Source: Patiria miniata (Eukaryota > Echinodermata > Asteroidea > Valvatida > Asterinidae). From it: a DNA stretch of 64,000 nucleotides. Within the stretch, counting starts at the first letter, position 1. Every line of letters starts with the position of its first letter. The notes beneath the pieces are model-generated. The model had not been told where the DNA came from. It saw only the letters and a list, made by a program, of their open reading frames with translations, and did not search any database. Position numbers and translations under genes: made by a program. This document shows positions 12,501 through 27,500 of this stretch, piece by piece. The stretch is taken from positions 45,019,553 to 45,083,552 of the forward strand of contig NW_024037069.1 of the NCBI RefSeq assembly GCF_015706575.1, given 5' to 3'.

Positions 12501-15500
12501 CCAAACCGCCCTGCCTGTTAATCCTTGGACCACTCAAAACTGCCCCAATACTGTATGGTTTCATGGATTCATCAGGGAACAATACAATGTAATACAATGT
12601 TATACAATGTAATACAATGTTATACAATGTAATACCATGTAATACCATGAGGTGCTAATGGCTTAATAACACCCAGTATTTATGAGGATTGCAGATATGT
12701 CATTCTTTACATTTAGGGTCCAAAGTGTGACATTTTTCCTATCCCTGTTACCTTGGTACCGGTTGTAATTTGTCATTGAAGTATCATTACAAATTACTTC
12801 AAAAAAATTGTATTTGTTGGGTAGGTAGTTTGATACTCATAATCACTCTTGGAGGACGACTGCATTAAGGAGTGCATCAGAATTATACAATCATAGATGT
12901 CAGATGTAACAGGGACAGGGAAAAAGTGGACCCCAAAATTATAGAATGACCCGAATATTCCTGATATACACTGTATTTCCAGAATCGGAGGATTTGAATT
13001 GAAAGATTTTCATCCGTTCTAAAACAGAATAAAGAGAATGAAATTAGACTTGAACAAGTGCACAGACAAAATCAAATATCCCCATCAATTTGATCTGTCC
13101 TAGTAGTCCAGGAGCCAGGGGTCATTGATTTACCGGAAATGACCACGTGTTTGGTGGGTATTTTCTGGAAAGGATACACCTTGGGGTATTCAAATTGGTT
13201 AGTCTTACGATTACCTGGCAGTGGACATAGATACACCAGGAGCAGATAAGTGACGTCACACAAGGAGATGAAAAATGAGGCCGATGCGCAGCATTGAGAA
13301 GAACATGAGCCATGTTAAAGAATTATTTCTTTTTCAATGAGTTGACAGTAAAATGAAGAGTTTTAAATATGCGGAGAAGAGGATTTTTGCGAATGAATTT
13401 CAGGGGAATTTGTGACTATACCTGTCGGCAAACTCTGGATAGTGCAAATGTAACCTGTGCATGCAGGTCACAAACACATCTGGCTTGGCGGCACTGATTT
13501 GGGACAACTCCGAGGAAACGGTGGAATGCAAGAACCCATCTGTCACCTGTAAAGGGGGGTTTAAACAAGAACAATTGTTGACATATTTCTATAATAAATC
13601 AGGCAATCAAACCCCACACAAATATCAAGGGAAACAAGAAGAGAAGTGTTTACATGTTCAAATTTCAGACTTCATTTGGCTTAATCAGTTCGCGCCGGAT
13701 GATGTGTATACACACAAAGGTTTTGCAGTATTCGGCACAGATGACGGATAAACACGCAGGAAGTGAGGCCGGAAATATACGTCAGCGACCCGCTCACAGC
13801 GAGCGAGGCTGGAAATACGAGTGTGCTGGCTTCAACCCGCCTGGCATGAAGTCAAGTGAAAATTAATCCCGCACCTCGTTCCGTTCTTGTCAAAATAATC
13901 CTGGTGCGAACTGGTTAAGATCAGCCACGCCACTGCGTAAAGTTTCATGAAATTGGTCGCTGTTCTTACCTTATCAACTTCAGCTTTCTGCTTCATGGCC
14001 ATGCCAATCACCTCAGCAGCAGCTGCATGCACCATCTTGTAACGATTCTTGAGATTGGAGGACAGAGCAGCATAAAACCTGAGAGTTGGAAACATCAAAG
14101 GATGCTCCTTCTTCATTTTCTTTTTGTGTTTGAAGCAACAAAATTGCCCATAAAAAGTCCGAAGTAGGGTGCATAACAGCTTACTTGTTAAGTTTCAGCT
14201 CAGAGCTGGCACAGTTTTAAGAAAACATTACTGGATTCCGGTGCTAACACATGCAACAAATAATGTGTGCCCACAGGCACCCTTTACTAACGGCAGCGAA
14301 GCAATTCATTAGGGTAATGGTGTACGTCACAATAAAACAGTGACTACTGACATCATGTAATTCGTATTGCTTTCACATTCGCGTGGAGTATGATCCGGTC
14401 TTTAGACATTCTGGCAACACCACTGATACCTACCTGTCTTCATCAACGTCAGAATCCTTGTTGATAGGATGAAGACCATTAGCCAGGACCAAACCAAGCA
14501 GCTGGATGCCGGTAGAACTGTCCTTCATATCAGGGCCACGATTGGCGAGAGAGCGGTAGATGACGCTGAAAATGGTGGGAGAAAAAAGAGCACACATTAT
14601 GGGGCTGAGTGCGGAAAAACAAAGAGGAAAGTAAAGAAATCCCTTTCTGGAAACATTTACTGTCGTTACTTCCTCAATTCAAACTAAAAGGCAGTTGGTC
14701 ACCAATTAAGTAGTTGCCAACCCCTTTTAAAGACAATTCTGTTAGCAATTACTGGGCTGCTTCAATTCCTGAAGGCCATCACAAGAACAGTTTGTATAAC
14801 TGTGTCTGCTGTTTACACATGACTAAAGGGGACTACATTGTGTGAAATGCCAAAGCGAGCTTTGGAGCGTCCTAGCAATGGTGGAAAAACCAGCCCAGTA
14901 ATCACAAAAAGTGGGCAACTCGGATTGGTCCATAGACTGCGTGCATGAACAGTACATGATGACTTCTGAAAACCCTAGCTGGAGGGACGTGCCTACTGCA
15001 CATACTGGTTCGCAGGCGTATGGCACGAAGTACACATCTAATTTTATCCTGTGCACAAATATATGGTGTCTTCACATGAGTGTCAGGGCCCAATTTCATA
15101 GCACTGCTCAGCAGTTAGCAGAAAAGTTGCGCTTATTATAGCAGAAAATCATGCTGCTGCTTAAGCACTATATCATGCCGTAAATATAAACGGTTGCGCA
15201 TTCATGGATATGTCTATTGTTACGTCACTGATTTATGCAAAGTTTTCTTCTGAGGTTAAGCGAACCTTTGATGTGCTTACTGCTTAACGGACCCTATGAT
15301 ATAGATAGAGGCTTGGTAAGCACAAAGTCGGCTATTTAGCAGCGCTATGAAATTGGGCTGTGGTAGGACAGGCAATGCGTTTGAATCTCTCTCCCAGTGG
15401 TCTCCCCCAACTCTCCCTTTGTACCCGTTGAGGGGGTACTTGTGCACGGAGTCCATATGTTTTAAGTTACTGAAATATTCAAAGTGTTAAACAGTTTATT

Positions 15501-18500
15501 ACAAATAGGATGCCAGAAAATTCTATCTATTGAAATCACAGTGTCATGATCATGTATCTTCATAGGGAAAAATGATAAATCATAAAGCAATTATCGTGTC
15601 AGAAATATAGAAGTGAAATTTCTGCAGGGGGAAGAACAGATTAATATGAAAGCAGAATTACAGCAGAAAAAAACATGTTTTTACCTTGTAGGTACAGCGA
15701 TGATTTCTCTCCAACATTCAACAAGAGTCTTGATCATCTCCAGATTGTTCCGTAAGACTTGTCGGTTGCTATGGTGACTGAAGTGCATGAGAAACTCCAG
15801 CAACTTGTTAGCCAAGCGTTTGTCCTGTACCGACATTAATAAAACCAAAAGGAGGGACTGCGTGAACAATGGCCGTTTAAAAAAACAATAGGTATTCTCA
15901 CACTATCCTCTTCACTACCCATGTTGAAACCAACACTGCTCCACCGTAAGTGGGTAGGCAAGGCATCACGGTTCACACTTACAGTGTGTTGTACACTGGT
16001 CGGTTGTCAATTTGGGATTTTCTACCCGGGTGGAGCCTCTCAACCCCGGTCCCGGCCAGGGTGCGAATCTTTTTTTCCCCAAACGGCATATCTAATTCCT
16101 TGTTCTTCACAACACAAACCAAAGATAGACTTTCAAATTAGGTTTTGCCCTTTTGTCCTGCTTTCTAGTGCCTATCTCATAAAAGATAGATTTGACGTCT
16201 TGTGAGAAATGTTTCTTTCCTCACTTTAGTTATCAAAAGATAATGAGAAGAAGTGAAACGCTCACAGACATACAAACTCGGATCACCTGATTAGAAGTCA
16301 GGACTACTTCCAACCAGTCCACGAATCAGCTGCTAATGGTCGGTGATTTAAACACCATTATTCCTTGTTATATAACTTCTTCTCTAAAGCCCTAGACATA
16401 TCATGAATATGTATAACACAGAGAGAGCGCCCTCTTCTGATATTGTCCGATCTCATTTGGGAAAACAATGGCGGCCAGGGTTGGATTTTACCCACGTTGA
16501 GCGCCGGACCCATGTAGAAACCAAGTTGGAGTCTCACTGGTGCTACTGGTGATCTCAAAATCCATGATCCAACACCGAGATTCTGGATAGTGTGAAACGC
16601 ACTAATGGGGCAGAGGTAATTCCACATCGGTGATTGCCTATCCTAATGGTGACATGGCTTCAACTCACCCACTTTCGTTATGTAAAATTCTTTAACAGTA
16701 ACCAGATTTGTTTTACAAGATTTTGGTTACCTCTGGTATGGCCACAGTTGCCCAGCCGAGTAGAACCACTACAATATCCACCACCATGTAATGTATTCCT
16801 TCCCCTCCTGAGTTTCCTGTGATCAGCAGCTGAATTAATCCACTCAACCAGAACTTGGCATAGGGCTGAAACACCTGCAGCGAAGTTGAACAGAGATTCA
16901 TAAATACGTAGGACAGTATACCTATTCCTATTGGTCGACAGCCTATCACATGGGTGGTATTAAACTGCCATTTAAACACAGCCTAGGGTCTTAAACAGCG
17001 ATGTTTAAAACTGGTCATGATACCCGCATTCCGCAACACATGTGCGCAGCACACATCATGCACCCGCTACAACCGAGTGCTTCAGAACCACTGATAAGAT
17101 TTCCAAACAAGGAGATTCTGAGCACACTGCATAGGCCGCACACATCATAAGAATGACTCGGAAAATTGAGTGAAATGGTAAAACAAAATCCTTGGACGTT
17201 GGTAAACTTTTATGGTTTCGACCAAAAAGGTATTGCTATGCCAAGTTTCATAAGTTTATTACGCAGCTGCGCAACAAATTTGTTGCGTAAATGTATACAC
17301 ATGGCGTAAGTAATGCAGTGTTTCAGGAAATCAGGTGTAGTACTCTCAGGTAGTGTGTCCTGGGTTCAATTCCAACACGAGTTGCACATATTGAATCAAA
17401 CATCACCATTATGGATTGATGGTTACAAAGAAAGGAGTTGAGGGAGACCACTGGCTTTTCCGACAGCGCCTAAGGCTCATGTGGACATTCAGAACAAAAT
17501 CAATCATGCGTAAAGTGCAAAACGCGCGCAAACCTGTACGCACACGCAGTGTGGCCCTCCTACTGGAGCCTCTTACAAAGCGCCCTCTACTGTTCACTCA
17601 CCGAGTCCCTTACCTCATTGTTGTTGATGATGAGTCTGGCAATAAACAGCTTAATGTTGACATGAGTGGATTGACTGGTCAGTTTCTTACCTCGTTGTTG
17701 TTGATGATCAGTCTGGCAATAAACAGCTTAATGTTGACATGAGTGGATTGACTGGTCAGTTTCTTACCTCGTTGTTGTTGATGATGAGACTTGCAATAAA
17801 CAGCTGAATGTTGACATGAGTGGATTGACTGGTCAATTTCTTACCTCGTTGTTGTTGATGATCAGTCTGGCAATAAACAGCTTAATGTTGACACAAGTGG
17901 ATTGACTGGTCAGTTTCTTACCTCGTTGTTGTTGATGATCAGTCTGGCAATAAACAGCTTAATGTTGACATGAGTGGATTGACTGGTCAGTTTCTTACCT
18001 CGTTGTTGTTGATGATCAGTCTGGCAATAAACAGCTTAATGTTGACATGAGTGGATTGACTGGTCAGTTTCTTACCTCGTTGTTGTTGATGATCAGTCTG
18101 GCAATAAACAGCTTAATGTTGACATGAATGGATTGACTGGTCAGTTTCTTACCTCGTTGTTGTTGATGATCAGTCTGGCAATAAACAGCTTAATGTTGAC
18201 ATGAGTGGATTGACTGGTCAGTTTCTTACCTCGTTGTTGTTGATGATCAGTCTGGCAATAAACAGCTTAATGTTGACATGAGTGGATTGACCGGTTAGTT
18301 TCTTACCTCGTTGTTGTTGATGATCAGTCTGGCAATAAACAGCTTAATGTTGACATGAGTGGATTGACTGGTCAGTTTCTTACCTCGTTGTTGTTGATGA
18401 TCAGTCTGGCAATAAACAGCTTAATGTTGACATGAGTGGATTGACTGGTTAGTTTCTTACCTTGTTGTTGTTGATGATGAGTCTGGCAATAAACAGCTTA

Positions 18501-21500
18501 ATGTTGACATGAGTGGATTGACTGGTCAGTTTCTTACCTCGTTGTTGTTGATGATCAGTCTGGCAATAAACAGCTTAATGTTGACATGAGTGGATTGACT
18601 GGTTAGTTTCTTACCTTGTTGTTGTTGATGATGAGTCTGGCAATAAACAGCTTAATGTTGACATGAGTGGATTGACTGGTCAGTTTCTTACCTCGTTGTT
18701 GTTGATGATCAGTCTGGCAATAAACAGCTTAATGTTGACATGAGTGGATTGACTGGTCAGTTTCTTACCTCGTTGTTGTTGATGATCAGTCTGGCAATAA
18801 ACAGCTTAATGTTGACACAAGTGGATTGACTGGTCAGTTTCTTACCTCGTTGTTGTTGATGATCAGTCTGGCAATAAACAGCTTAATGTTGACATGGGTG
18901 GATTGACTGGTCAGTTTCTTACCTCGTTGTTGTTGATGATCAGCCTGGCAATAAACAGCTTAATGTTGACACGAGTGGATTGACTGGTCAGTTTCTTACC
19001 TCGTTGCTGTTGATGATCAGTCTGGCAATAAACAGCTTAATGTTGACACGAGTGGATTGACTGGTCAGTTTCTTACCTCGTTGTTGTTGTTGATCAGTCT
19101 GGCAATAAACAGCTTAATGTTGACATGAGTGGATTGACTGGTCAGTTTCTTACCTCGTTGTTGTTGATGATCAGTCTGGCAATAAACAGCTTAATGTTGA
19201 CATGAGTGGATTGACTGGTCAGTTTCTTACCTCGTTGTTGTTGATGATCAGTCTGGCAATAAACAGCTTAATGTTGACACGAGTGGATTGACTGGTCAGT
19301 TTCTTACCTCGTTGTTGTTGATGATCAGTCTGGCAATAAACAGCTTAATGTTGACATGAGTGGATTGACTGGTCAGTTTCTTACCTCGTTGTTGTTGATG
19401 ATCAGTCTGGCAATAAACAGCTTAATGTTGACATGAGTGGATTGGCTGGTCAGTTTCTTCTGTAGATTTGCCATCCAGCCCGGCATTTCGCTGGCCTTAG
19501 TTCCCTGTCAATGAGCAATAGTTTCATCCATTAGGCCCGTACAAAGCAACAGGCTAAATGACATCAAGTCTTAAAATTTCAAGGGAGTATGAAACTGTGC
19601 TGTATTTCTTACCTCTGGGATCTCCGGTGTGATCTTATTTGTTTGCATGTGTTTGAGTACTGCTGTCAATGAGGCCATACATTCATGCTGATTCAACGCA
19701 TCGGATTCCATCTCAATGTATTCACCTTGCACTACGACTGTGGGCGTTTCCTGTCATCAATCAATAAATCAACCAATTGAATCAATGAATCAATGAAAAA
19801 CAATTCACATACATCCCTAGGAGAATTGTTTTTGTTTTGTTGAAAGAACACTCACTTTTTTGGTGATCCGTGGACAGAACTTTAAAATGGTGTTTGTGTT
19901 CAAAATTCTGTAACTTGAAAAGTACATGAGTGATTTGAATGATTCTTGTATCAAAAGAAAACTTAATGACTGGGCTTTCATATCCTAGATTTTGAAAGTG
20001 CTGCAGGCAAAAGTTCATTCAAAAATTGGTCCTGCCATTTGGTTTTCGGTTTTTTTGACTCGCCCTGAATAGAGTGCAGTCGTCTAGTTAGCATTTAGCA
20101 CTTGTATTACATTGTACTACATTGTCTTTCCTTTATCTATCTATAATACCATGGGGTGCTGCCAGGGCGGTAACAGGCAGGGTGGTTGGGGGTTGTACAG
20201 GGATAATTTAGACTGGTATTACATGTTACCTCATCACTATATCGTTTCCTGATGCGAGGTAGGGAGCTTTTCTGGCTTAGACTCTGCTCCCTGTCCACAG
20301 ATGCACTGAACTGCTGCACACCTCCCGAGAAATCAAACTGCTGGATGTCTTCACTCAGACTGCTATTGGCCAGGTATTGAGAGGACAGATAACGACCTGC
20401 ACCTGATACAGACAATTAGAAATCAAACTGCTGGATGTCCTCACTCAGACTGCTATTGGCCAGGTACTGAGAGGACAGATAACGACCTGCACCTGATACA
20501 GACAATTAGAAATCAAACTGCTGGATGTCTTCACTCAGACTGCTATTGGCCAGGTATTGAGAGGACAGATAACGACCTGCACCTGATACAGACAATTAGA
20601 AATCAAACTGCTGGATGTCTTCACTCAGACTGCTATTGGCCAGGTATTGAGAGGACAGATAACGACCTGCACCTGATACAGACAATTAGAAATCAAACTG
20701 CTGGATTTCCTCACTCAGACTGCTATTGGCCAGGTACTGAGAGGACAGATAACGACCTGCACCTGATACAGACAATTAGAAATCAAACTGCTGGATGTCT
20801 TCACTCAGACTGCTATTGGCCAGGTATTGAGAGGACAGATAACGACCTGCACCTGATACAGACAATTAGAAATCAAACTGCTGGATGTCTTCACTCAGAC
20901 TGCTATTGGCCAGGTATTGAGAGGACAGATAACGACCTGCACCTGATACAGACAATTAGAAATCAAACTGCTGAATGTCCTCACTCAGACTGCTATTGGC
21001 CAGGTACTGAGAGGACAGATAACGACCTGCACCTGATACAGACAATTAGAAATCAAACTGCTGGATGTCCTCACTCAGACTGCTATTGGCCAGGTACTGA
21101 GAGGACAGATAGCGACCTGCACCTGATACAGACAATTAGAAATCAAACTGCTGGATGTCTTCACTCAGACTGCTATTGGCCAGGTATTGAGAAGACAGAT
21201 AACGACCTGCACCTGATACAGACAATTAGAAATCAAACTGCTGGATGTCCTCACTCAGACTGCTATTGGCCAGGTATTGAGAGGACAGATAACGACCTGC
21301 ACCTGATACAGACAATTAGAAATCAAACTGCTGGATGTCTTCACTCAGACTGCTATTGGCCAGGTACTGAGAGGACAGATAACGACCTGCACCTGATACA
21401 GACAATGAGAAATCAAACTGCTGGATGTCCTAACTCAGACTGCTATTGGCCAGGTACTGAGAGGACAGATAACGGCCTGCACCTGATACAGACAATTAGA

Positions 21501-24500
21501 AATCAAACTGCTGGATGTCCTCACTCAGACTGCTATTGGCCAGGTACTGAGAGGACAGATAGCGACCTGCACCTGATACAGACAATTAGAAATCAAACTG
21601 CTGGATGTCCTCACTCAGACTGCTATTGGCCAGGTACTGAGAGGACAGATAACGACCTGCACCTGATACAGACAATTAGAAATCAAACTGCTGGATGTCT
21701 TCACTCAGACTGCTATTGGCCAGGTACTGAGAGGACAGATAGCGACCTGCACCTGATACAGACAATTAGAAATCAAACTGCTGGATGTCCTCACTCAGAC
21801 TGCTATTGGCCAGGTATTGAGAGGACAGATAACGACCTGCACCTGATACAGACAATTAGAAATCAAACTGCTGGATGTCCTCACTCAGACTGCTATTGGC
21901 CAGGTATTGAGAGAACAGATAACGACCTGCACCTGATACAGACAATTAGAAATCAAACTGCTGGATGTCTTCACTCAGACTGCTATTGGCCAGGTACTGA
22001 GAGGACAGATAACGACCTGCACCTGATACAGACAATTAGAAATCAAACTGCTGGATGTCCTCACTCAGACTGCTATTGGCCAGGTATTGAGAGGACAGAT
22101 AACGACCTGCACCTGGTACAGAAAATCTCACAAATTAGAAAATTTCAAACTTTTTGCTGAGGTTAAAGGCATGTAGGGACATTGGTAATCACCCAGGAAA
22201 AAAGGGGGCCCATAGATTTGATGAGAAACATTTTGTTCAAAGGGAAGATAGAGATGACACCGAGTACCATGTGAAATCTTTCTGCCTGAATATCATTTGG
22301 AAGAACACAATTATTGTAGGTACCCTCAAGCACACTTTTTCGACATGTGTTAAAACACAGTCCAGTTACCAGTGCCCAAAATATTGTGAATACGTTTGTT
22401 CCAAATTGGTAGTATCCGCTGACCTGAAATGTCAACGAAAAATAATTGTCACACAAACTGAGAACTTTTGTTGGTTTCTCTTCAACTCATTGCATATGTT
22501 GCACTGATAAATGAAACTGAAATGATGATGAACCAGTTATTGACTGTATATAGACTTATTCCTTATATCCTACGCAGGACCTTTCAAGGTCCTGCTATAA
22601 GGATTGAAATGTTCGGACCTCTAATTTTGTTGATTTGTGTAGTTTAGTCAGTAAGCAGTTTAAGTAAAAGTAAAGCCTGTCACAAGCCAATGTGGCCCAT
22701 CAGGCCGACATTTATCTCCGGTGAGTAGCATGAAACGACTGAGAATATTTCTACTCCCCCTGGATGGGATGCTAGTCCATCGCAGGTTACTCCCCAGCTA
22801 ATGCTGGTACCCATTTATACTCCTGGGTGGAGAGAGGCAAGTGGGGGTGAAGTGTCTTGCCCATGGACACAACATATAGCAAGCAGCTGGATTCGAACCC
22901 CTGACCCTCTGATCATGAGTCACAAACCCTAACCACTAGACCACACTCCCCCATTAAGCAGTTTGCAGCAGCTTTACCTGTGTAACCTGATGTGCCAATA
23001 CCCGAGTCGCTCTGCTGACTGCTGGTCCCCGCTGTATCCCGTACTTGGTTGCGGATCGACACAAATCGTTTCTTACGCTCCATTGGTGCATTCATCTCTA
23101 TCTCAAATGTGTAATCCTTAGTGACATCTGTGATATTGTCCAATAGGAACTGGCCCTGAACATTTGAAAGAGATTACATGGTTTATAAATAACGAGGCTA
23201 CGCAGGGGAGGCAGCCTATCAACGTGTCGCCCGTTCCTGGCAACTTTTGTGACTCTAGTGAATTTAAGCAAAGAGTGTTGCTCCTGGATCAGAACTGACC
23301 ATAAGATCTGAAAGATAAAATACCTAATGACTATATTCTTTTTGTTTTTCAATGTATTCATTTAATATCTTTTAATTTGAAAGGGTACCCGTACAAAAAT
23401 TTGACATTTTTAATGATTACATTACAAAATATATTTTAAAAAAGATATATCAAAATAATCAACAGCAACACATTGGTGAAAATGAAAACAATAAAACAAA
23501 GGATGTAAAGTAATTACAAAAGATTATGAGAACGAACAACTTGACCAATTTGTGGGACGGTTGATCCGCTCTGTCAACTTTTGTGACAAAATGGCACCAT
23601 TATTTCCCCCATTATTTCTGGGAGAACAAAAATGAGGTTGTAAAATTTGTGGAAGGGATATTCTGAACTGACCTTGGCTGTGTTTTCAGAGAAGAGGAAA
23701 GCGTTGTAGAACTTGATGTCAGTCTGCGTGCAACTGATGACGGCAATCAGGGTGTTGTAAGCCGCGCAATGACACTGACGTCGTAATTCCAACGCGTTGG
23801 TCTCGCCGCGAATATCCTCACTCTTTGCTGCATGACTTGCTCTATATAATTGATATAAAAACGCAAAATTTGGGTGTGATGTTGAGGAGGTAGTTCCAAT
23901 AATCCCTCCCTCTCTGCCTGGCAAATTCAACAAAGCCATCCCAGCAGTCAAAATCAATCAAGTGTTTTTATCTAAGAGCTCCATGCCTACAGGATTGACT
24001 GGCTGTGACAGTTGATGTAACTCGAAATAACCATGCTTTGACTGTAGGAGATTGATAAGCCAGCTGTACCTGTTAAATACCTGCTTTTGTCTGTAGATGG
24101 AATTCGCCATGGTTTATTACTTCTGACTAGCTCCCCTTGGACACAGACATTGACAAACTGGGGAACTGCCAGCATACTGTAGGGTTGGATAGCTCAGTTG
24201 GTAGAGCACCGGTAGGTCGCAGGTTGGTAGGTCGCAGGTTCAAACCCCACTTCAATCAATTTCTTAGTTCAACTTTACCACAAATTGCGGCCGACTTACT
24301 TTGTGAATGCCTGCGTCATCTCTTTGCCTGTTTTCACATCGTTGTTGGTGTATGCCTTGTTGATGACAGACTCCATCGAGAAGAGATCTTCTTTCGTTAG
24401 ACGTGAGTACATCAAGTCTACCAGCTGAAAACAACACATCTTGGAGACTAGCTGACTCTGGAATGCTGGCTCCGGGACCTGAGATTTAAAAGTCAAAATC

Positions 24501-27500
24501 ATTGTAGGGTTGAGCTTAGTTCATCAGTTTATCACTTCTTATGTTCATTGGTTTACTTCAACAATTGGGAAGTGTGGCCTAGTGGTTAGGGTTCATAGGG
24601 TCCTGGGATCAAATCCATGTGCAAGCCATATGTTGTGTCCTTGGGCAAGCCACTTCACCCTACTTGCATCCCTCCACCCACGAGTACAGTACATGGGTAC
24701 CGGCATTAGTTGGGGGTAACCTGCGATGTACTGGCATCCGATCCAAAGAGATAAAACTATTCACACCAAGTAAAACTGAGATAAATGCTGGCCTGATGGG
24801 CCAAATTGGCTCATGATAGATTTACTTCACATTTCCTTACCTTGACTGTTTTGGCGTCGATAATTCCAGCCACCTCCTTGATGTGTTCCTTGAAGAAACT
24901 CACAAGTGACTTGACTCCAGCTAGTCTCATCAGCGGTATACAGACCCGTTCAATAGCTGCACGGCGGATCTCTTTACTGAAACTATTCTCCTGACGAAAA
25001 ACTCTGTAAGCCACATCAAAGGCGGCTGTCTGCTTATCTTCCGGGAGACTGGAAAAAAGAGACAGAATTCATGATTTATTATGTCAGGTTAATGTAGTAA
25101 TCTGCTTAAGGAATAGGCCCAACAAGTGCTTTATATTAATTTGTAGATGTATTTGATTGTGTTTTAGGAGGATTGGACATTGTAGTTCACAATAAGCGTT
25201 CAAGGTAATATACAACATTAACTTTTGCTTTAATTTTCAGAAATGGATGAATTTAGGGGTTAACATTGTTAGCAAAATGTGATGCAGAAAGTAGCACTTC
25301 ACGACCTGTTTTAAACATTGCTGACAGGTCTTAAAACAGCGGTTTAAGACCACCCACATGATGGGCTCTCTTCCAATAGGAATGGGTACACTGTCTCCAG
25401 CATTTATGAATTATTCTTTATGATACTTGGTTTGTTGCCGTTCTCAAATGCCAGTAGATTAATTATGTAACATAATTATCCAAAATTTGTAAATACCGTT
25501 TGATGAACGCTGCCAAGGATTCCTGTATTTCATCCTCACAAGCATGTCTCTCATCTCTACACATGACACTGATGATGAGCTCTAGGAGCATCAAGTTACC
25601 TGACAACACCATGGCAGTCAGAATCTGCAGAAAACAGTTGGGGAGTGAATAACCAAATACCATGCTGCAGGCCACTTCAGGCCAGAATGCATAACTTTCA
25701 GTCGAATTTTATTAGACCGTCATGTTGAACTTAAGCTTTACAGTAAGAAAGTTTGAAATGAGAATACCTTGTTGAGGGCACCAACATAGTCGTTGTATTT
25801 GGGACTTCCGACTCGAAACTCGGACGAGTTGAGGGGAAAGTTGTCAGCAACGAGTCTATCCAGGGCTGACCTGTGAAAATGAAATATTTCATATTGGGTT
25901 TTGCTCTCTGCTGATGTATTATATAAACACTGTATACTCAGTTTACTCAGGTGGGACTTGAACCCACAACCTCCTGCTTAATTACCGATGCAGAGCTTGC
26001 CAGGGTTGGCTGCCCAGTTCAAGTCTGCTATAGCAGCAGATACCACAATCAAACTCGGACAACACTGAGTATGCAGTGTTTATCAAAAAAATATATATGT
26101 AAACAAAAGGGAAACACCTATAAAAAAAATGTACATCTCCTCAACGCAACTTCCACTGATAAAAAATTAAATGAGTGACTCTAAACTGAATAAAGCAATA
26201 TTGGTTGTTGGCAAAATCCAAGGATGACGTGCAGTTTCATGGCAGATGTCTTTAATGACAATTAAGACTTCATCTATCAAGTCTCTGTATGTTAGAACTT
26301 CTGGTTAGATGTGTGATGAGACAAACTCACACATCACTTGTTCCATTTTATCAACACCCTCAAATGAGGATAATTCAACTGAATTAAAACAATTTCACTG
26401 ACCTCAGTTTAGCGAGCTCAGCGTCTGGCATAGCCGTGAAGAAAAACAGAATCTCCATGACCTGAGCCTTGAAGGTCAAGGACGTTGAGGTGTCAGTCAA
26501 CATGAATGCGTAGGCCTCCAGAACTGACTTGAAGGCTGGATGGGTGGTATCACTGACAAACTGAAATACAAACAAATATATATGCTGTCAGCTAGTACGC
26601 ATGTGTTGGCCCAGGGCACCAAGTTTTTGCTACATGTGTATAACTGGAACTAAACTGTGGAACAACTCACCATATTTCCTTAAAGGTACAGTCCATCATG
26701 TTCATTTGAAGCAATAAAAGTGCTCAAAATCTAAAGGGTGCAGATTAACTAACCCAATGAACTTTTAGCTCAGTGAATGCTGTATATTCCAAGAAAACAA
26801 GATTACAGGATCTTGATTTCAAATCAAAAGTTGCTGAGTCATGTATTGAATTGCGCCCAAATTCAGCAAAATCTTGGCCGATTCCCGATATTGGTGTCAC
26901 AAATTGTTTTCATCGGGCAAATTTATGCTTAGCAGCTCTATGTATTGGTTTCAAAACTCATTCCTGAACTGAAATATATACTGTGCAGCTTTGGACTTAT
27001 TTTCTGAGTTTAACAAAAATCAAATGTTGGAAGAAATCTTACAAATGCGCCAAGGTATGAATATTAAATGCAGGGCCACTCACATGTCTCACCTCATCTC
27101 CTTGGGATGTAGAGGCATGGCTGTGCGCATATATATCAATAGCCCCCCCCCCTCCCACAAATGTCCACTAAGGCAATTCTGTCCTCCAACACTGTATGTG
27201 TACTTTAGTTGGGACAATTTAGAAAATAAAGTTAAATGTTTCCTCCATTAAGAAAAACGGCGCTCTCCTAACTTTGCATCCACAGCCCTGCAGGTCCATG
27301 CCAAAACATTTTGGTTCATTTTTGCAACTCTTAAACTTGAAAATAGACACCTAAAAACTTCACATTTGTGACTATCCAGATTTGACACAACAGTTTCCAT
27401 CTACCTTAGCGTCTATCTGAAGCAGTTTCCGTAGCAACAGCAGGGCAAAGCTCTGTAGGTCAGGTGAACAACCTTTCTTCAAACCAACTGTGAGGGCGCC

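Noticed and set aside
17608..22120. CRISPR-like direct repeat arrays
   Set aside because: Repeats are contiguous without unique spacers, lie in an animal gene and contain splice sites.
21405..22160. 251-aa plus-strand ORF with a 30-residue repeat
   Set aside because: It is the reverse strand of the 90-bp array, whose other strand is a genuine PRKDC exon start; the period being divisible by 3 keeps the frame open.
24180..24260. tRNA genes at GGATAGCTCAGTTGGTAGAG sites
   Set aside because: The cloverleaf is incomplete and flanks are shared between copies; these are tRNA-derived SINE heads.
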